A program made the position numbers and the translations under genes. The notes beneath the pieces were generated by a model that saw only the letters and a list, made by a program, of their open reading frames with translations, did no database searches and was not told the DNA's origin. Source: Acholoe squamosa (taxonomy: Eukaryota > Annelida > Polychaeta > Phyllodocida > Polynoidae). From it: a DNA stretch of 64,000 bases. The DNA is taken from assembly GCA_949317995.1 (NCBI GenBank), contig OX439040.1, positions 51,597,186 through 51,661,185 of the forward strand. The letters are read 5' to 3'. This document shows positions 1 through 42,736 of this stretch, piece by piece; the first letter of the stretch is position 1; the number at the start of each line of letters is the position of its first letter.

Positions 1-3000
1 ATGCTATGTAATTCTACAGGTACTGGAATTATAAAAGGTGAACACCTATATAATGATGCACGTATAGGTCGTACCAGTAAAGGCATGTTCGTGTATATAG
101 TGTATACTATCTTGTTCTGATCATCAAAATTATTAACATTCCCTTTTCTGACACCCTTGGTGATGATGAGAAATCACAGTCAACCGAATGTTGTACTTAA
201 AAGATAGGGACATTATTATTCTTTTTCATCTAGAATTGATAAAAGTTAACTTGCAAGGGTACCTTTAATTAAAATAGGAACTTTACGTCTTAAAATACCT
301 TCGATATATGTCCACTTTCATTTGTTCTGAATATTACTATTTTTCTTCTTACAGAAGAAGACGCCATGCTGTCGTTGATCTTTGCGATCCCACAGAGGAC
401 CAATCAAATAATGCAACAAGCTTAACTGCAAACTGTGATGACATCAACATATTGATGTCCATGGTGACCCAAGATGTCACCAGTTCAACTTGGGGATACA
501 ATCCACCTGTTCTACTTATCACTGAGTCTACATAATGACTCATTGCCGTCAGGCTCTCATGTTGGAAGGCCTATTGTACGACTATACTTTCTTCTAAAGA
601 GTCCCAACATTCTTTTGATCTGATAACGAATTCAGATAACTTCTACTTAACAAGCTTTTAGCCGTTAGAATTATTTCAAAGAAATTTCCAGGTAGACTAT
701 TATTGGAAGCTACCCTAGAATTCCTACTTAACATTCAAACTGTCTATAGATATAATATCATTATCATGTTATTTTTTCATTGATCATCCATGTTATTCAT
801 ATTTTCAAGACAGGTGCCATTCATTGTTGTTATTCATTAATTATCACACGTTAAAAGGTTTTTCTTTTCATTACAAGATTACATGATAATTATCATCAAT
901 GTCATCTCATTTGCGTAACTAATAATTTTGCTGTTTGCAAAATGGTAATGCATCACTTCATGTACAATGTATGCATAATCCTGGTCTGGTAACACAGAGT
1001 AATCAAGAACTAGATGGCAATTCCCTTGTTTAACTGATTTAAACCATTGCTAGATGCCCAATGCCAAAGAGTGACCGATTCGCAGGGACCCGGCAGCTTT
1101 GTACAACGTTTATCATTGGACATTATCAGTCTCAGTATTTTTGTCCCTAGTGATTCATTGCTATGTACAGATTATCACCATTTATCAGTTTTGTATTATA
1201 TAAACATGCAGCCATAAGTTCAAGCCTAACTTCAGCGTATCAAGAGACTTGTCTCTCAAGGCCACTTTCTCTAAATCCGGAGGACATTTCAACCGCTAGA
1301 TCCTCTACGACGATGAACCTTCACGAAACGGACCTTAAAGGAACTAACATACTCCCTGCTATCTATAGGCCAAAATGTAGTACCGAGGAAATGGAAGAGG
1401 TCTATTTGTGTCATACTATCATCAGGTCAAAGCAATACATTGAAGGTTTTTATTACTGTCAAAGACTGTGATTTCTCGCTCTTCTAATTTGCATTACTTC
1501 AAATCTTCACAAAATTATTTTACTAAAGATGTCTAGGATGAAAAGGTGGGGGGGGGGGTGTAAAATCCAAGGACCAAGACAGAAATTCAAAGCAATGTGT
1601 ATCTAGCCCTTTCCTTCTCTAACCTAATTAGATATAGGCCTATGATAACCTGATAACCAGATGAAAGGTTTGAAATAGGGATACATATTAACTAGTACAT
1701 ACTACATTCAAATGATTGATTCTGCACTGTCTTCCTGGCTCTCCCTGTAAACATGTGGTGTGCATCACCGATACAACAGATAAAAGAGCTTTGCACACAA
1801 TTCTCGTTCCCTTTCTCATTATCTTGCTATTGTATATATGCAGGTGCATTATGCAAAAAATAACTATACATGTGTCAGAGGTAGAAAAGTTCATAAGGTG
1901 CCATGAATCCGTGTATATGTGTTATGGATGTTTCATAATGTATGACAATGTGTACATTACATTACAATGTAAGTCCCGTGTAGTAAACCATGTATAATTT
2001 GTATATAGTCATAGTTAGCTTCAGGTCTTTTATTCCTATTGGACCATGCTGTTCCATGACATTCTGGCGCTGGCAGAATATCTCTATTTTTTATACAGAG
2101 ATTATAAGTGTTTGCTATTGGTGTTAAACACATATGTTGTAAGCACGTTCCTGTGATGCTATCGATGTGGAGAATGAGCGTCCACTGGTTTACAGTGGGT
2201 TTCTGTTAATTATCAAATAGCACCATGTGAGCTCTAATCCAGCTCACTTTGTCTCCAGTATTTGAATTGACCATTTAAGGTCTATGTCATGTGTACTGAG
2301 ATTTGTCTGTTCACTGTACTCATGTAAGTGTACTTCCTAGTACATGTACAATAAAAGCAATATATGAATATTGACTCAATGTTCTTGTCTCTTTGTAATT
2401 AATAAGACAATGTAAGCCCATATGGCAACCTTTGAAAATGCTAATGCATTTGTATGTCCGTGTCAATTAGATGCTATATGCAAAATCATAGAGAAATTCC
2501 AAAATACCTCTCCCATAATTATAAGATCACATCGTTTTCTACCGGATAGATCTATAACTATATTGAATTTGACACTAAGCGATACTTCCTAAATTATGTA
2601 TATTGAAAGAAGCTACAATGCCCCTCCTGCCTTCCTGGACGTGTCAGTCTGACCATGCTGGCAATGTAGGTGGCGACATCTAGTGAAGGGGGAGAGAACT
2701 ATTTTGTATAATGTCTACTTCCCCTGAAAGGCATCCCGTCGGGTTGTATCACAGCAAGTGGCGCTACTTGGCGGATCCTAAGAAAACTTAAACTGAAGGC
2801 ACAAGAATGGGTCTAGACCACTAAATTCGTCATGGGCATTTCTTAAATTCAACATGTGACATCACCATTAGTGATCGGGGGAAAGACAAAAGTGAATACC
2901 ATAAGGGATTTCTTGAATTCGACATGGGACATGATAGGTTCTCAGAGATGACAGGGGATTTAGGGGACATAATTATAGCATGAGTATTAATCAAAATCAA

Positions 3001-3065
3001 AACGGAGGGGAAAATGATTACCTTCCTATTCAGGACTTTGCACAGATCGATACTACAATCATAAA
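1..3065. other. Intergenic region downstream of the giant gene
   Basis: No convincing coding region is present on either strand; open frames are short and lack codon or splice support. A poly-G run lies near 1545-1558. A plus-strand AATAAA at 2350-2355 could end a convergent transcript, but no matching exon is visible. Confidence 0.4.
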
Positions 3066-3069
3066 CAAA

Positions 3070-3565
3070 AACCAGTTAATTTAAAGACATGTTTTATTCA
3101 GCAAAAACAGAAAAGTTTCACTCTGTCCAGCAGATGTAGAAAGATAACAAATGCAAATCATGCAGAAATATAATGCTATATGGTTCAGCCAAGATTAAGG
3201 CACGTCTACATAGAATATCACAGCCTTTCCTGGACCCATTACTTTTAGGAGTATGTTCATTGATACGCTTTGTGGGCGTTCTCTTTCACTCTAAAATATG
3301 GACGTCCAGGACCTTTGAGATATAAGACAGGACCGCATCCCGGAATGCCACCATACTTAAGGCACACAGTCAACCCCTAAGAGAATAATTACGAAAGTGT
3401 CGAAAAATAACATTAACTTAATTAGTTGAGAAAGGGTATGCGTCCCGGTTACGGCCCAACTAAATTCTATTACAATCAGTATAGATGGAACCCATCGGTT
3501 TAAGCACTAGTTTCATTGCTTCTATCTCTAATGCCATCCATGAGAAAGTATGTCTATCTTGATCC
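3070..3565 (-). other. Probable 3' UTR with poly(A) signal
   Basis: After the stop at 3566, the first good minus-strand AATAAA is at 3093-3098 (TTTATT on the plus strand), followed by A-poor sequence where cleavage could occur at about 3070-3080. This gives a 3' UTR of roughly 490 nt. No coding potential is visible in it. Confidence 0.5.
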
Positions 3566-32283
<28,718 letters not shown>

Positions 32284-32350
32284 TGTGGTGGTTTAATGTT
32301 AACGCGTTCCTTCACCACTGGAGTCCAGGTCCACTCCCTGCACCCCTCTG

Positions 32351-32500
32351 TACTGACCATCAAGGCATTCCCCGCCACTAATATACCAGCAGCAATATAC
32401 CACCATTCTCCAATACCCTGCACATGCGCATAACACAACCACACCCGTATCAGGTTAACTATACCACCGGTCTTGGTCTATGGCCATGCAGTCTTATATA
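32351..32500 (-). promoter_or_regulatory. Candidate core promoter of the giant gene
   Basis: Two minus-strand TATA-like elements lie upstream of the start codon: TATATAAG (32493-32500) and TATATTAG (32378-32385). About 30 nt downstream of the second is TCAGTA (32351-32356), a reasonable initiator. The second therefore has the better TATA/Inr geometry and the first the better TATA. An unseen 5' non-coding exon could also exist. Confidence 0.35.
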
Positions 32501-35500
32501 AATCCCTCACTACCTCCAGGGTATTTTAATCAATATGGACAAACAGGTGGCCACTTTATTTGCTTGGTGGCACCCGGTACCTGGTGAGCACTGGAGGAAA
32601 GTGTTGTCTTTTCCTGCCTCTAGTAGGGCTACCATTGCAGGATCAAGCAGATGTCTCCGTCTATGTGCCCAGGCTTATTTAAGAGATGAAACTAAAGCCT
32701 ACCTATTGACCATGGCCGTGGGGGGCACACTGGTAGAGGTGATCAATGTTGATCTTGGCCTCCACTGAATGAAAAACGTCTCAAGGTAGCATGAACTGGG
32801 ACGGCTTATTTTCATGGTAGGTTAAGATTTGTTTAGGTCTAGGACAACATTAGGACCAAAGGTCAGAGTGGGGAGCTATAGAGTAATCCCCATTATCATC
32901 TGTCTACTGCCATTAGTACGCTAGGTTCATCGGTTAGACTAATAATGCCTTCAACAAAGGATGTGATGAGAACTGATTAGTATATTATACAAAATGTCTG
33001 GTTATAAAATGCAACACAATCTGCAGAAAGGGACTCTTCTCCTCATAGTAAATGCTACAAATAATCGACTGCAATTAGATCAATACACGAATTGTATTTA
33101 AGCTTAATGTAAAAAGACATGTCGCTAAAATAACGGTGAGATCCTTGTCCCAAAGCTGCCTAAAATTCATCGTTATTTTCATGGAGATCCCTACACTACT
33201 TCATTGCAATGAAATTATGGTGGTTATCTGTTTAGTTTTACGAAGATCCCCATAGATTGAACAGTTATCTTTCACAGTGCAAATGTAGGCCTACATAATT
33301 ATATCAGTCCATATTAAAGACAGACAGATGTCAAGTAATTTACCAATTAATCCTCGCTTCCTTCCAGGGGCATGTTTCAATACCCCAGATGACAACAAAG
33401 GCCTCAAACCGTCAAGTGCCAATGATAGTGACCTACATTACTGCCTGCAATGCTATGACTACTCTACCGAATCCTATGTGCATGATCACTTTAGGGACCA
33501 ATCTTCAGTGAATATGTAGGTCGTCCCTGCATAGGACATCTAGAAAAGAATTTCGGGCCCTCAATCTTATTCTCTCACCTACATAAACATTCCTGTACCT
33601 GCAAAACTATTCTTAACCAGCACAAATAATTCTTCCTCCCATAATATAGAACATAATATGAATTCTGCACTCAGGGGGTTAATTCATAACTTTGAAAGAA
33701 TAGTCTTTCATTGGAATGATCAAATTGACTTGGTCATTTCATGCTGAGAAGAGTGATTTCATTAAAACGAAAAGCTTTTATGAAAATCCTTTACAATTTT
33801 TATGGCATAAGTCAATACAGCATGTTGTGAATTGCATCAAAATGATCAAGAGTTTTTTCCCCTCACAAACCTGATCGCTTTCAAACAAAATCTATGTCTA
33901 ATAATTTATTTTTAAACTTATGAATCACTATCCAGCCTTCCCATGTATAATTATTTTTAAAAGGACCCAAGTTTTTGTCTAATGAACAACATTTTCAAAA
34001 ATTCGAAAATGCTGTGGGCAATAGCCCCCCCCCAATAAACAACATTCTTGCAGCCACACTAACATTTGCAAATTACTGTGCACTAATGGCTTAATGGTCC
34101 TGGGGCTGATGACTATTGGCATTCTTGCGAGTGCGAGAATGCCGGGTGTAAGAATATTTTTATGGGGGCAAAGAATGTTTTTTTTTTTTCCGGGAAAAAG
34201 AATGCGCATGACCTATCCATGTCTCCCCATATCCCGGCCCCATTTATGATTGTCTTAGACATCAAGACAGTTCCGCACTTCCCGCTTTTTGAACTTAAGT
34301 GATATTAAAAACTTGTAGGACCCTGTGACCTTGTAGGGGAGCTCCGTATAGTATACACTGTGAAGCTTTTCCCCTTGATTGGCACTTCCTTTTCGTTAAG
34401 TTGTAGTTGCTTGCCAAACTGTGTACTACGGAAGTATATAGTAGTTTATAAATAGTCATTTATCGCCAGCTGTGGAGGCCTGATGGATTTTGGCACACCG
34501 GCATTTTTCCCCGACCTCCACCCCTTCCTAATATGATAGAGGTTATCATAACCCCCACCCACCTGGCAATAAATGACTCGCCCCCTAATATACTGTTTAG
34601 TGAAGGCATACGTACTAGGTCAGTAGATTATTATGGTAGCAGAATCTCTTCAAACAACTCAAGAAATTCTACAACTTATTCATTTATATTTGCAATTTCC
34701 TTGTTCAGTCAAAGGACCGAACTTTAGTTTTCAGAGCCAGGTTGGGAACTAAATGTGATTCTGGCGATACCTATAATAGTGCACCTTATGTTAAAAATTC
34801 ATCATCTATCCATAATGGCACCAATGCTTGATTTATTGGCCCAATGACTAAGCGAATTAGTGTACAAATATTAGGACTTCATGTCATAGATGCTGTAGAG
34901 CAAAGCAAACTTTGCTTATTGAAGGCTTTTAATGGTTGAACATTCACTCCCATGCCAGAGTGGTGCCCTTATCCAAACCAGGCAGAACACTTGGCAGGGT
35001 GGTTTGCTAGCTAGCGATCATGGTACTTGTGGCCATGTTCAAACATTTGGAAGTGAAAGAGCCACCTCTAAATTCGCCTCAGGATGACTGAGGTATTGTA
35101 ACTGCTTTCAATTGCAATTGAGCTAAACATTAGCCTGATTAGGGTGCTAGGTTTTGCATGATTCATACCTAATAGCAAGAAAATTATGATCATACCCATT
35201 GACTGAGTGCATCTATGTCCTGGACAGGGATCACTGAACTGAAATATGACTGCAGCAAAATATGGGACAAATCTTTAAAAAACTCTAAAAACCATGTGTA
35301 CGCATAAACAAAACATGAAGTGTGAGCTGCATATGAAGGCACCACTTTGGTGCTCCAAACTGATAGCTCCCTCCAATTTCTCTTTTCAGAGATGCCGGGT
35401 TAATGTGGACAAATCAATCCAGAAAAATTAAAAAGAATCTCTAAGAGAATCTCTCATAAAAAGTCTAATTGCAGGAAGTGCATCAAGGAACATTTGGATC

Positions 35501-35876
35501 TTATTTACTTCAAGAATCTACCATCGATAAATCCAAAATGATAGGACAAAGCAGGCCCTGCTTACTGCCCTCATTCCCAGAATCTTAGACGCCTAGACCC
35601 CTAATCAATTTCAAGAGAAGAAGTCGAGTTTAAATGTAATAGTTATGGTAGATTTACAATTCTATTGGGTTTGTATCCCCTCTATTCATTCTGTAGTCAA
35701 AAGATAAGTTTTCTGGATTTTATAAAAATATCATGCATCAACATCTTTTATTCAACCTTACATGCCCAAGCGCGCCCCAAATCACCAGCTCGATTACAGC
35801 CATTGTATTCATAGGACTTGTTCATGGTTATAACACATTTCAGGAATTGTTGCCAGGGCAATATGACTGTTTTCTA

Positions 35877-36229
35877 AAGCTGCGGGTCCACTATGCAACA
35901 TAGGGTGCGATTTTTGCATAGAAATAGATGCACATGGAGGGAGTTGCATGGTCTGTTGCATAGTGGACCCTTCTATTAAAACTATCATTCCTGCAATCGC
36001 ATGAAAAGCAAAATTTGATGCAATCTGCAAAAAGGGGCCTTAGTGCAGGGTATAGCTGCAGGTCCACTTGGGTGCGATCTTGAACTAGTTGCATAGAAAT
36101 AGATACACATAGGGGGAGTCTTTTGGTCTATTGAATAGTGGACCCTACTATTAAACTTGTCATTCCTGCAATCAACTGAAAAAGCAAAAATTGACATGAT
36201 ATGCAAAAAGGGGCCCTACTGCAGGGTAT
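35877..36229. repeat. Two-copy tandem repeat, about 177-bp unit
   Basis: Units 35877-36052 and 36055-36229 share GCTGC(A/G)GGTCCACT, GCATAGAAATAGAT, TAGTGGACCC, TCATTCCTGCAATC and GCAAAAAGGGGCC in the same order, with point differences and short indels. No protein function is evident. Confidence 0.65.
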
Positions 36230-36299
36230 GTTCATTATAATACATTATTTTTAGAATTTGTTGCAGAAATGACAGCAGTCAACCGAGAATAAAACAAAA

Positions 36300-36372
36300 T
36301 CACACCAGGGGTTTGAACCTGTGTGGTCTAAATTTCTAGTCCCAGGCCTTAACCACTACACTAGATTGACCA
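36300..36372 (-). repeat. tRNA-like sequence / SINE head
   Basis: The minus strand has an A-box region TAGTGTAGTGGTTAAGGC and a perfect B box GGTTCAAACCC. The ends do not form a convincing seven-base acceptor stem, so I read it as a tRNA pseudogene or SINE head. Confidence 0.5.
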
Positions 36373-37818
36373 GTCAAACCTTCAACGTGAAATCACCCTG
36401 TTTATCTACAATTGATTACTCAGTCATAGAAGTAGCATATTGCCCTTCAGTAGATGTTCTAACACCCACAGTATCAGCTGAGGACTCAGGGAGGGAGGGA
36501 GGGAGGGAGGGAGAGAGGGAGAGGGAGATCGAGACAGAGACGGAGGAATGGGGAGAGAGGACAGTGCATGCATACATATATTTACCGGCACGAATAGAAA
36601 TCAATGCTACACCATCGGGAATGACGCAGAGCACGTTCAGGTTCCTATGTGCAGAAGGTGCCTGTCGGGGATGATGTCGGATTGATTGGCTCAGGACAGG
36701 AATATTTTCCTTCTTTTATGATCTAAATCCTGCACGATTCGACCACGTGTAGATATTATTCACCAGTAATTAATTTTGAGAATTCATGGGAAGGCATGTC
36801 GTCTCATCTATTTAGTTTATTTTAGAGATTGACAACAAATCGCACGGAAAAAGATAAATTCTCTCATTTGGCCCTTTTTTGTCCGGATTACAAGATAGTC
36901 ACACATGATTTCTTTCAGATTGTGCTATAAAATGAGGTATTGAGTAGTTCTATCTATATGTACTGTTTGAGAGATCCAGTCTCTTATTTAATGTAGATTG
37001 CAGCTTTGGAAAATACAGATAGATTTAAGACCATGTATACCCATCAGAATGGCCGAGCTTGTTCCTTCTGTGGGAATTGTCAACTTTGACAAGGTCCTTT
37101 TTATTTTATTTGTATGAACAAAGTTTTGTAACACGCCAATTATTGACCCCAACCTATAAGTAATGGACCTGGAACGAGAGGTGAAAACTCACAGCAGGGC
37201 GATATCAGTCCCTGTGTGTTCAAGTTGTCGTCAAACATTTGTACACCCAGGTACAGGGACCTCTATTGACATGTCCCGTGGTTTACATAATGATATATAC
37301 TGTGCTGGATGATGTTCGGAAACAGTAAGGCCTGCCACTGCAGTAACATTGGTTCTAATTGAAAAAAAAGTATTCCGATCCCTTTGTATCTAGTAGTTAA
37401 ACCAGACTATGGGGATAACATAGACATAATTATGTCACAATTCCTAGAGAGGAGGTAATCAGGTTCCTAAAGAACCATCAATATATATTTGAACAAGTTG
37501 CATTGGTGGATTGAAAGCGTATGTTGTAAAGGATGCTGGATCAGCTTAATTGCATATCTAATGTTTCTTTAGAGGGTGGGACTCGTTTGGAAAGCAGCAT
37601 CTGCAACACTATAGCTGGAAATCTGATTTTGCGGGCTAGGAATCATAGACCTATCTCTATTAGGTATTGAATCTAAGATTCAGCAAAAGGCATTGTTCAG
37701 AAATAACCCCCTTTAAAAGATAAGCAGTTTTTGGTCCATAGATATAGAGCATGGGATATTGCCAAAGTAGATACTCAAATAGATACAAAATGAATAATGA
37801 GTTACATCTATCTGTTAG

Positions 37819-38474
37819 TGAACAAGTAATTAATGGATCCATTAACTACTTATTTTATTACACAATTAATCAATAGATAATCAATAGAATATCAATAAAT
37901 TCAATTTAAAAAAAAGATTCTTCACCTTCCTATGGGACTAGAAGCCTGCCACAGTGTGTGTACACACAAGGTTTGACAGCTTGCACTGCAAAAAAGATGA
38001 ACCAGACCTGGACACGAATGCCTGTACCTAGGGTAAGGAGCGCGACTTGCTATTCATTATACCATAGCCACAGGCGTCTGGACATTGTCGCGGTGTGATA
38101 CTGGTGTGATTGCCTCTATAATTACAATGCCATTCTCAACTTGTGCACATGACACGCTGGGGACGCTACTGACCAGGCCAAACCTATTGTGTATATACAT
38201 GCAAACACACACTGTTACCCGTCAGCCCCTGTGGTGCAATCCATAGGACGCTGGCATAGATTGCCTGTGGCAATAAAATTCTCCTAGGTTTTAACATGTG
38301 ACATGTAAGGTGTGCCCGATATCCTTGGATAACAGGCACTGGGTGCCTGATATCCATGGGTATCAGCACACCTTACTGAGGTCATGATGCATGCATCATG
38401 TTGTGCAATATCGACAGGTATCAGACTGGGAATATCCACAAAAAGAACCCAAAATCACAAAAGTCATGTAATAA
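37819..38474. repeat. Composite dispersed repeat, copy B (hairpin collapsed)
   Basis: Same order of parts as copies A and C, but shorter. The hairpin is reduced to TAATGGATCCATTA (37831-37844), exactly the two outer tips joined. The plus tRNA-like head near 38220 lacks its B box, and the palindromes near 38320-38365 are diverged. Confidence 0.6.
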
Positions 38475-40316
38475 GAGCGTATACCGAACGAGCAAGCACC
38501 ATGGCAGGTTGCGCACTGGCCACAGCAAATGTTTGAATTTCACCTCTATACTAGTTACTTTAGTATATTTTAAACTATTCTGAACACTCTAGGGCATGGG
38601 GGTATGTTTGGAATTCTTCAGTCCGATTATTGTGTTTATAATATTAGCACCACTTCTTTCATCTATGGGTATGCTACCGTTGCCACCCGTTTTGCACATG
38701 GCTGCCTAGGCTTGAAGCCCATGTTGAATTCAAAAATTATTCAGCTGAAACAATCACTAGTTAAAATTAATGCCACCCAAAACTTGAATTTGACTGGATC
38801 AGGTTTTTACGTCAATCACTTGGCCGTCTTCTTTATCAGCGGTTTATGTTGCCTGATACATCTATATTTGTGAGGAGCTTCAACTGTGAAGGAACAGATA
38901 GGGGGAGCCACTGTAATCATACCACTCTTATTGTAGTGTTCTGATTTGTCCCTAGGGTGAGCCACTGACAGACCTTTGAATAGCATGGGATCTATTCCAG
39001 CATGTCGATGGCTATTTACACGTGTTGTGTACCGCCTTTGAAAGTGTCAAGTACAAAAGGTACACAAGTAATATGGGAAGGTTTCCAGAGTAGAAGTCAG
39101 AGTGGTGTTCTCCGTTTGATGGACCACAATAGTGTTGTAGCATAATTATGTATTGTAGTGAAAGGGGAAGCCAGTGAAATTCTTTTCCCAATGTCGAACC
39201 CTTGGGTTGCGGTGTCATATATCACTGGAGTTGAAATCTATAGTGTTGGTACAGATGTGCATTAAATTACAGCAGTTGTTTCCAATATTGCCAGCAGGAT
39301 ACGCTAGCCATCCCCAGCAGAAAGGAGACATGTGAATCTAAAACGAGTCACTACAAAGACTAGAGTATCAAGTTTAATCAGACATTTATTTAAATAGACG
39401 GAAACAATGCCACAGTAGGGTGGCCGGAGGGTCAGGCTGTTCGCGGCTTCCCTATCTGACATTATGTAAAGTAACGCTTTTGTACATTACTCTCATTCTG
39501 GTTAGAAACAACTTGTTGTGGATAGGTCCTTCAGATGTCTGCCTAGAAGTAGAATGTAGCATTTGAGGTGGAAGTTTAGGTGCAAAGTCATGATACCTGC
39601 CACCTGTCTGCAAACCTACTATGAGTGGTACTTTCATCCTAAGAGTTGGGAGGGGGTGACCACCTTTTCAAGGCAAATCGGCATATCAATGAGATTCTTT
39701 ATTTGACCGATCAAGAGATAAGGCTATGAGGAAATATAGAACTTTGGTTTATAATATCATTTCTTGTTTTGAAAATCGTCCGGCCACCCTATAGTCACAG
39801 TTTCACATCATACCCATCTACCCTCATGCTATGATTGGTATTATGAGTCCAAAAGGACGTTAAACTATCGTTCTCGCTCTGCAAACCCTGTAGGACGAAT
39901 ATTTACGGCACCAATACATGACGATCAACCATGGGATAAAGATAATGGTTTATCTCAGTCATTTTCTATAAGTGCATTGTTTCCAATATATTCTAACGTG
40001 TTAACGACATTAGGAACCCATACAGCTCATTTATCAATATTATTTCAGCTTCAGTTAAGATAAAAATGGTTTGTTACCTACTCTATCATAGACAGCATTT
40101 CTATCAGCGCAGGCCTACTACTTGGAGTGAACTGGAAATGTGATGATGCGAAAACTTCTATTGGCTTCCACAACCTAGTGACAGAGACACAGTTTCTTTT
40201 AAAGGAAAACATGTCTTGCGGACCTTTCTATTAGAAGAGTGTATAAACAAATATTTGTAGTATTCCCCTTACTTCCAGTCTCTGTTAGTCCAAATCATGT
40301 GGAGGCAAGGTGCTAC

Positions 40317-41080
40317 TGAACAAGTAATCAATGGATAATTCATGATGTGTGTGTGTTAGCAAAGGATAATTACACGAGGGCGCAGCCCGAGTGTAATTAT
40401 CCTTTGTTAACACACATGCGTCATGAATTATCCATTGACTACTTATTTTATTACACGATACCAATAGATAATCAATAGAATATCAATAAATTCAAGTTTA
40501 TAACAAAAATTGTTCCCCCTCCCCGGGACTCGAAGCCTGCCATTCGCCGAGGTGTGTGTACCGATGGTCTATTGCATGGACGTGAAAAAAAAATTTGCCC
40601 GGACCGGGACTCGTCCTGCCTACCTGTAGAAGCTGAGCGCAATGCGCTAACCACTAGACCACCGGGTCTCACACCTCGGCACCCGTCTCGGATTGGCTTT
40701 GTTTGAATGCGTCCCGTGGTTATGGTAGCAGACAGCCCGCAGTCGTCGCCTCCCCGGGCTTTGTATCATATCAAGAAGTGGTTCTAGCCAAACACTTCTC
40801 GTCAGTCCCTGTGGCACAATGCATAGGGAGTTGGATATGGGATCTGAGACTGCAGGTTCGACCCCTACCCTGGCAATGAAAAATTTCGTAGGTTTTAACA
40901 TGTAACATATGATATGTAAGGACATGTAAGGTGTGCAGGTTATCCATGGATAACTGCACTGGGTGCCTGTTATCCATGGATAACTGCATGCCTTTCAAAA
41001 GTCATGATGCAGGCATCATGCCATGCAATATTGACAGGTATCCAGGAAAAGCACTCAGAATCCCAGAAATCATGTAATAA
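40317..41080. repeat. Composite dispersed repeat, copy C
   Basis: It contains a nearly perfect hairpin (40330-40436), a minus-strand tRNA-like head (40601-40670, A box TGGTCTAGTGG at 40651-40661), a plus-strand tRNA-like head (40800-40870, B box GGTTCGACCCC at 40855-40865) and two palindrome-derived GTTATCCATGGATAAC boxes. The right end again reads CCCAGAAATC. Confidence 0.65.
40330..40436. repeat. Long hairpin in composite repeat copy C
   Basis: Fifty-base arms beginning AATGGATAATTCATGA pair around a six-base centre with only a few mismatches, better preserved than in copy A. Confidence 0.75.
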
Positions 41081-41502
41081 ATATGATATATGTAGCACCT
41101 TGCTAGATATATCACACCATCCACAGCAGGAAGGCTGGTGGTTTTCGTGCTCTTATAAGGCTTTAGGTGTTCCGTCCTGGACATCGCGTGTCACAGGACA
41201 TTAAGGAATGGTGTTTGGAAGGCCACCTTGATAGTTAGATGTCACTTGAGGTGGACGTGCTGGGAATCTATAGCAACAATATAGATGTCATAGCACCTCG
41301 GTTTTATGGCTACCTCCAAAAGCTTTGCTAAACTACAGCGCTCTACAGATTATTATAGAGAGGGAAACTTGGTAAGAGTCATTTCAATCTGACTAAGATG
41401 CAAGGTTCATGATACTTTTTTTACTGAAACTCCATGATAAATTTCGTGTTAAGTTAAGTAATAACTAATCCAGAATTACATTCTATTATCTAACTATTTG
41501 GG

Positions 41503-42480
41503 CCTGGACAGTGCTTTTTTGCTCATAACCCCAGTTCTTTATCCAGCCATAACGCATTCTGAGACCTTTTCTTCATCTTCAAGAGGCTGAAATTGGCGAA
41601 GTTTACAAAGTCAACTCCTCCATACATTACCAGTTAAAACCGTTTAGGGTTCAACAGGGAATCAATACCCGGCCGCTGTGGCAGGAGGCGAGCTCGCTAT
41701 CCACTATACCAAGTCGACCAGTGTTAGAAACCAATGTCCATCAAGTATTTGAAAAATTTTTCCGACATACTTGATGTTTACAGACCTCGTTAGCATAGAA
41801 TCCAATGGTGGAAGGTGGAGGTATTAACAGGGAAACTTCCATAGATATCCTAGATGAACATGCCATGCCTACTTTCTCCATTTTGTTCGAAATGAATAAG
41901 AATCCATTGATTTTCCAAAGCGCTATGGCTCGGCACCTGCCATTGTGGCTTGCCGACTCGAAAGTAGGTCAAGTACATCCGGGCACCTCCCCGCTTGGTC
42001 AACAAGACGCAATGGCCGTGTACCGGGCCGTGTGCATTGGATCGCTATGGAAAATGAATGGATTCTTATTTATTTCGAAGAAAATGGATACAAAATGTAG
42101 GCGAACACCAACTAGAGATCGTATATTTGGCGGTGCTAGAATAACAGGGCTTGACACGCTTGGATTCTACCCGAAAAGTGTTTGGAAAAACTAGGGTATG
42201 ACTGGTGGAGTAAAAACAATGGCTACGCTGGCTTGGCAAACCATGTGGATCGAATGCACTTACAAAATATCGTCTCCTGGATTAAATCTGGGGTTATAAG
42301 GTAAGAAATTAATACAAAATGGAGAAATATGTTCGATAAACGCATTAATGTATGTTATGGGAGAGCACTCGTGGATTTACGGGTTGATAATCCAGCCCCG
42401 CTGCATGGTCCTGGATTATCAACCCGTAAATCCACTCATGCTCTCCCATAACATACATTAAATGCTACTTATTATTGTTA
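41503..42480. repeat. Second dispersed repeat family, copy 1
   Basis: It shares long stretches with 46558-47300: GGACAGTGCTTTTTTG...TCATAACCCC near the left end, and GGTAAGAAATTAATACAAAA near the right. Inverted remnants CTCATAACCCCAG / CTGGGGTTATAAG lie inside it. A tRNA-like stretch (41655-41722, minus; B box GGGTATTGATTCCC) lies within. The right end carries the 42346-42460 hairpin. Confidence 0.5.
42346..42460. repeat. 115-base hairpin
   Basis: Fifty-bp arms (TAATGTATGTTATGGGAGAG... and its complement at 42411-42460) differ at about three positions and surround a 15-base loop. The other copy of this repeat family (near 47280) lacks the right arm. Confidence 0.8.
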
Positions 42481-42736
42481 TCAGCTGAAGGCACTACCAT
42501 TTTCTGACTAGAAAGGCTAGCACTGTGTTGGAAGCAAGACACTCTGCGGGGTATTTCTTAAGCTCAGTATAATAAAGAAATTACAACACTCAACAAAAAT
42601 TTCGAAAAATCAGTTTATGTTATCATGAAATTGAGACGTTTATTCCAATAGAATTGATCTGAATAATGCGTTCAATACAGTCTAGAGCATGACCATGGCT
42701 ATAAAAAAGTGCCTTATTCCCATTGGAACACAGACA

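Larger units (their letters stand above)
32501..37818. other. Intergenic, no gene recognised
   Basis: No spliced or unspliced coding region can be supported. The stretch holds a tRNA-like sequence at 36300-36372, a two-copy tandem repeat at 35877-36229 and a GGGA-rich run at 36489-36532. Confidence 0.45.

Noticed and set aside
32535..32768. Plus-strand 77-codon frame following a TATA-like TATATAAA
   Set aside because: The TATA can be read on the minus strand for the giant gene; the frame has no recognisable feature or splice support.
36300..36372. Functional tRNA gene
   Set aside because: A and B boxes are good, but no convincing acceptor stem or anticodon arm could be drawn; kept as a SINE/tRNA-like repeat.
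41805..42194. Plus-strand open frame of 129 codons
   Set aside because: Sits within a dispersed repeat and is not kept open in the homologous copy at 46.6-47.3 kb.
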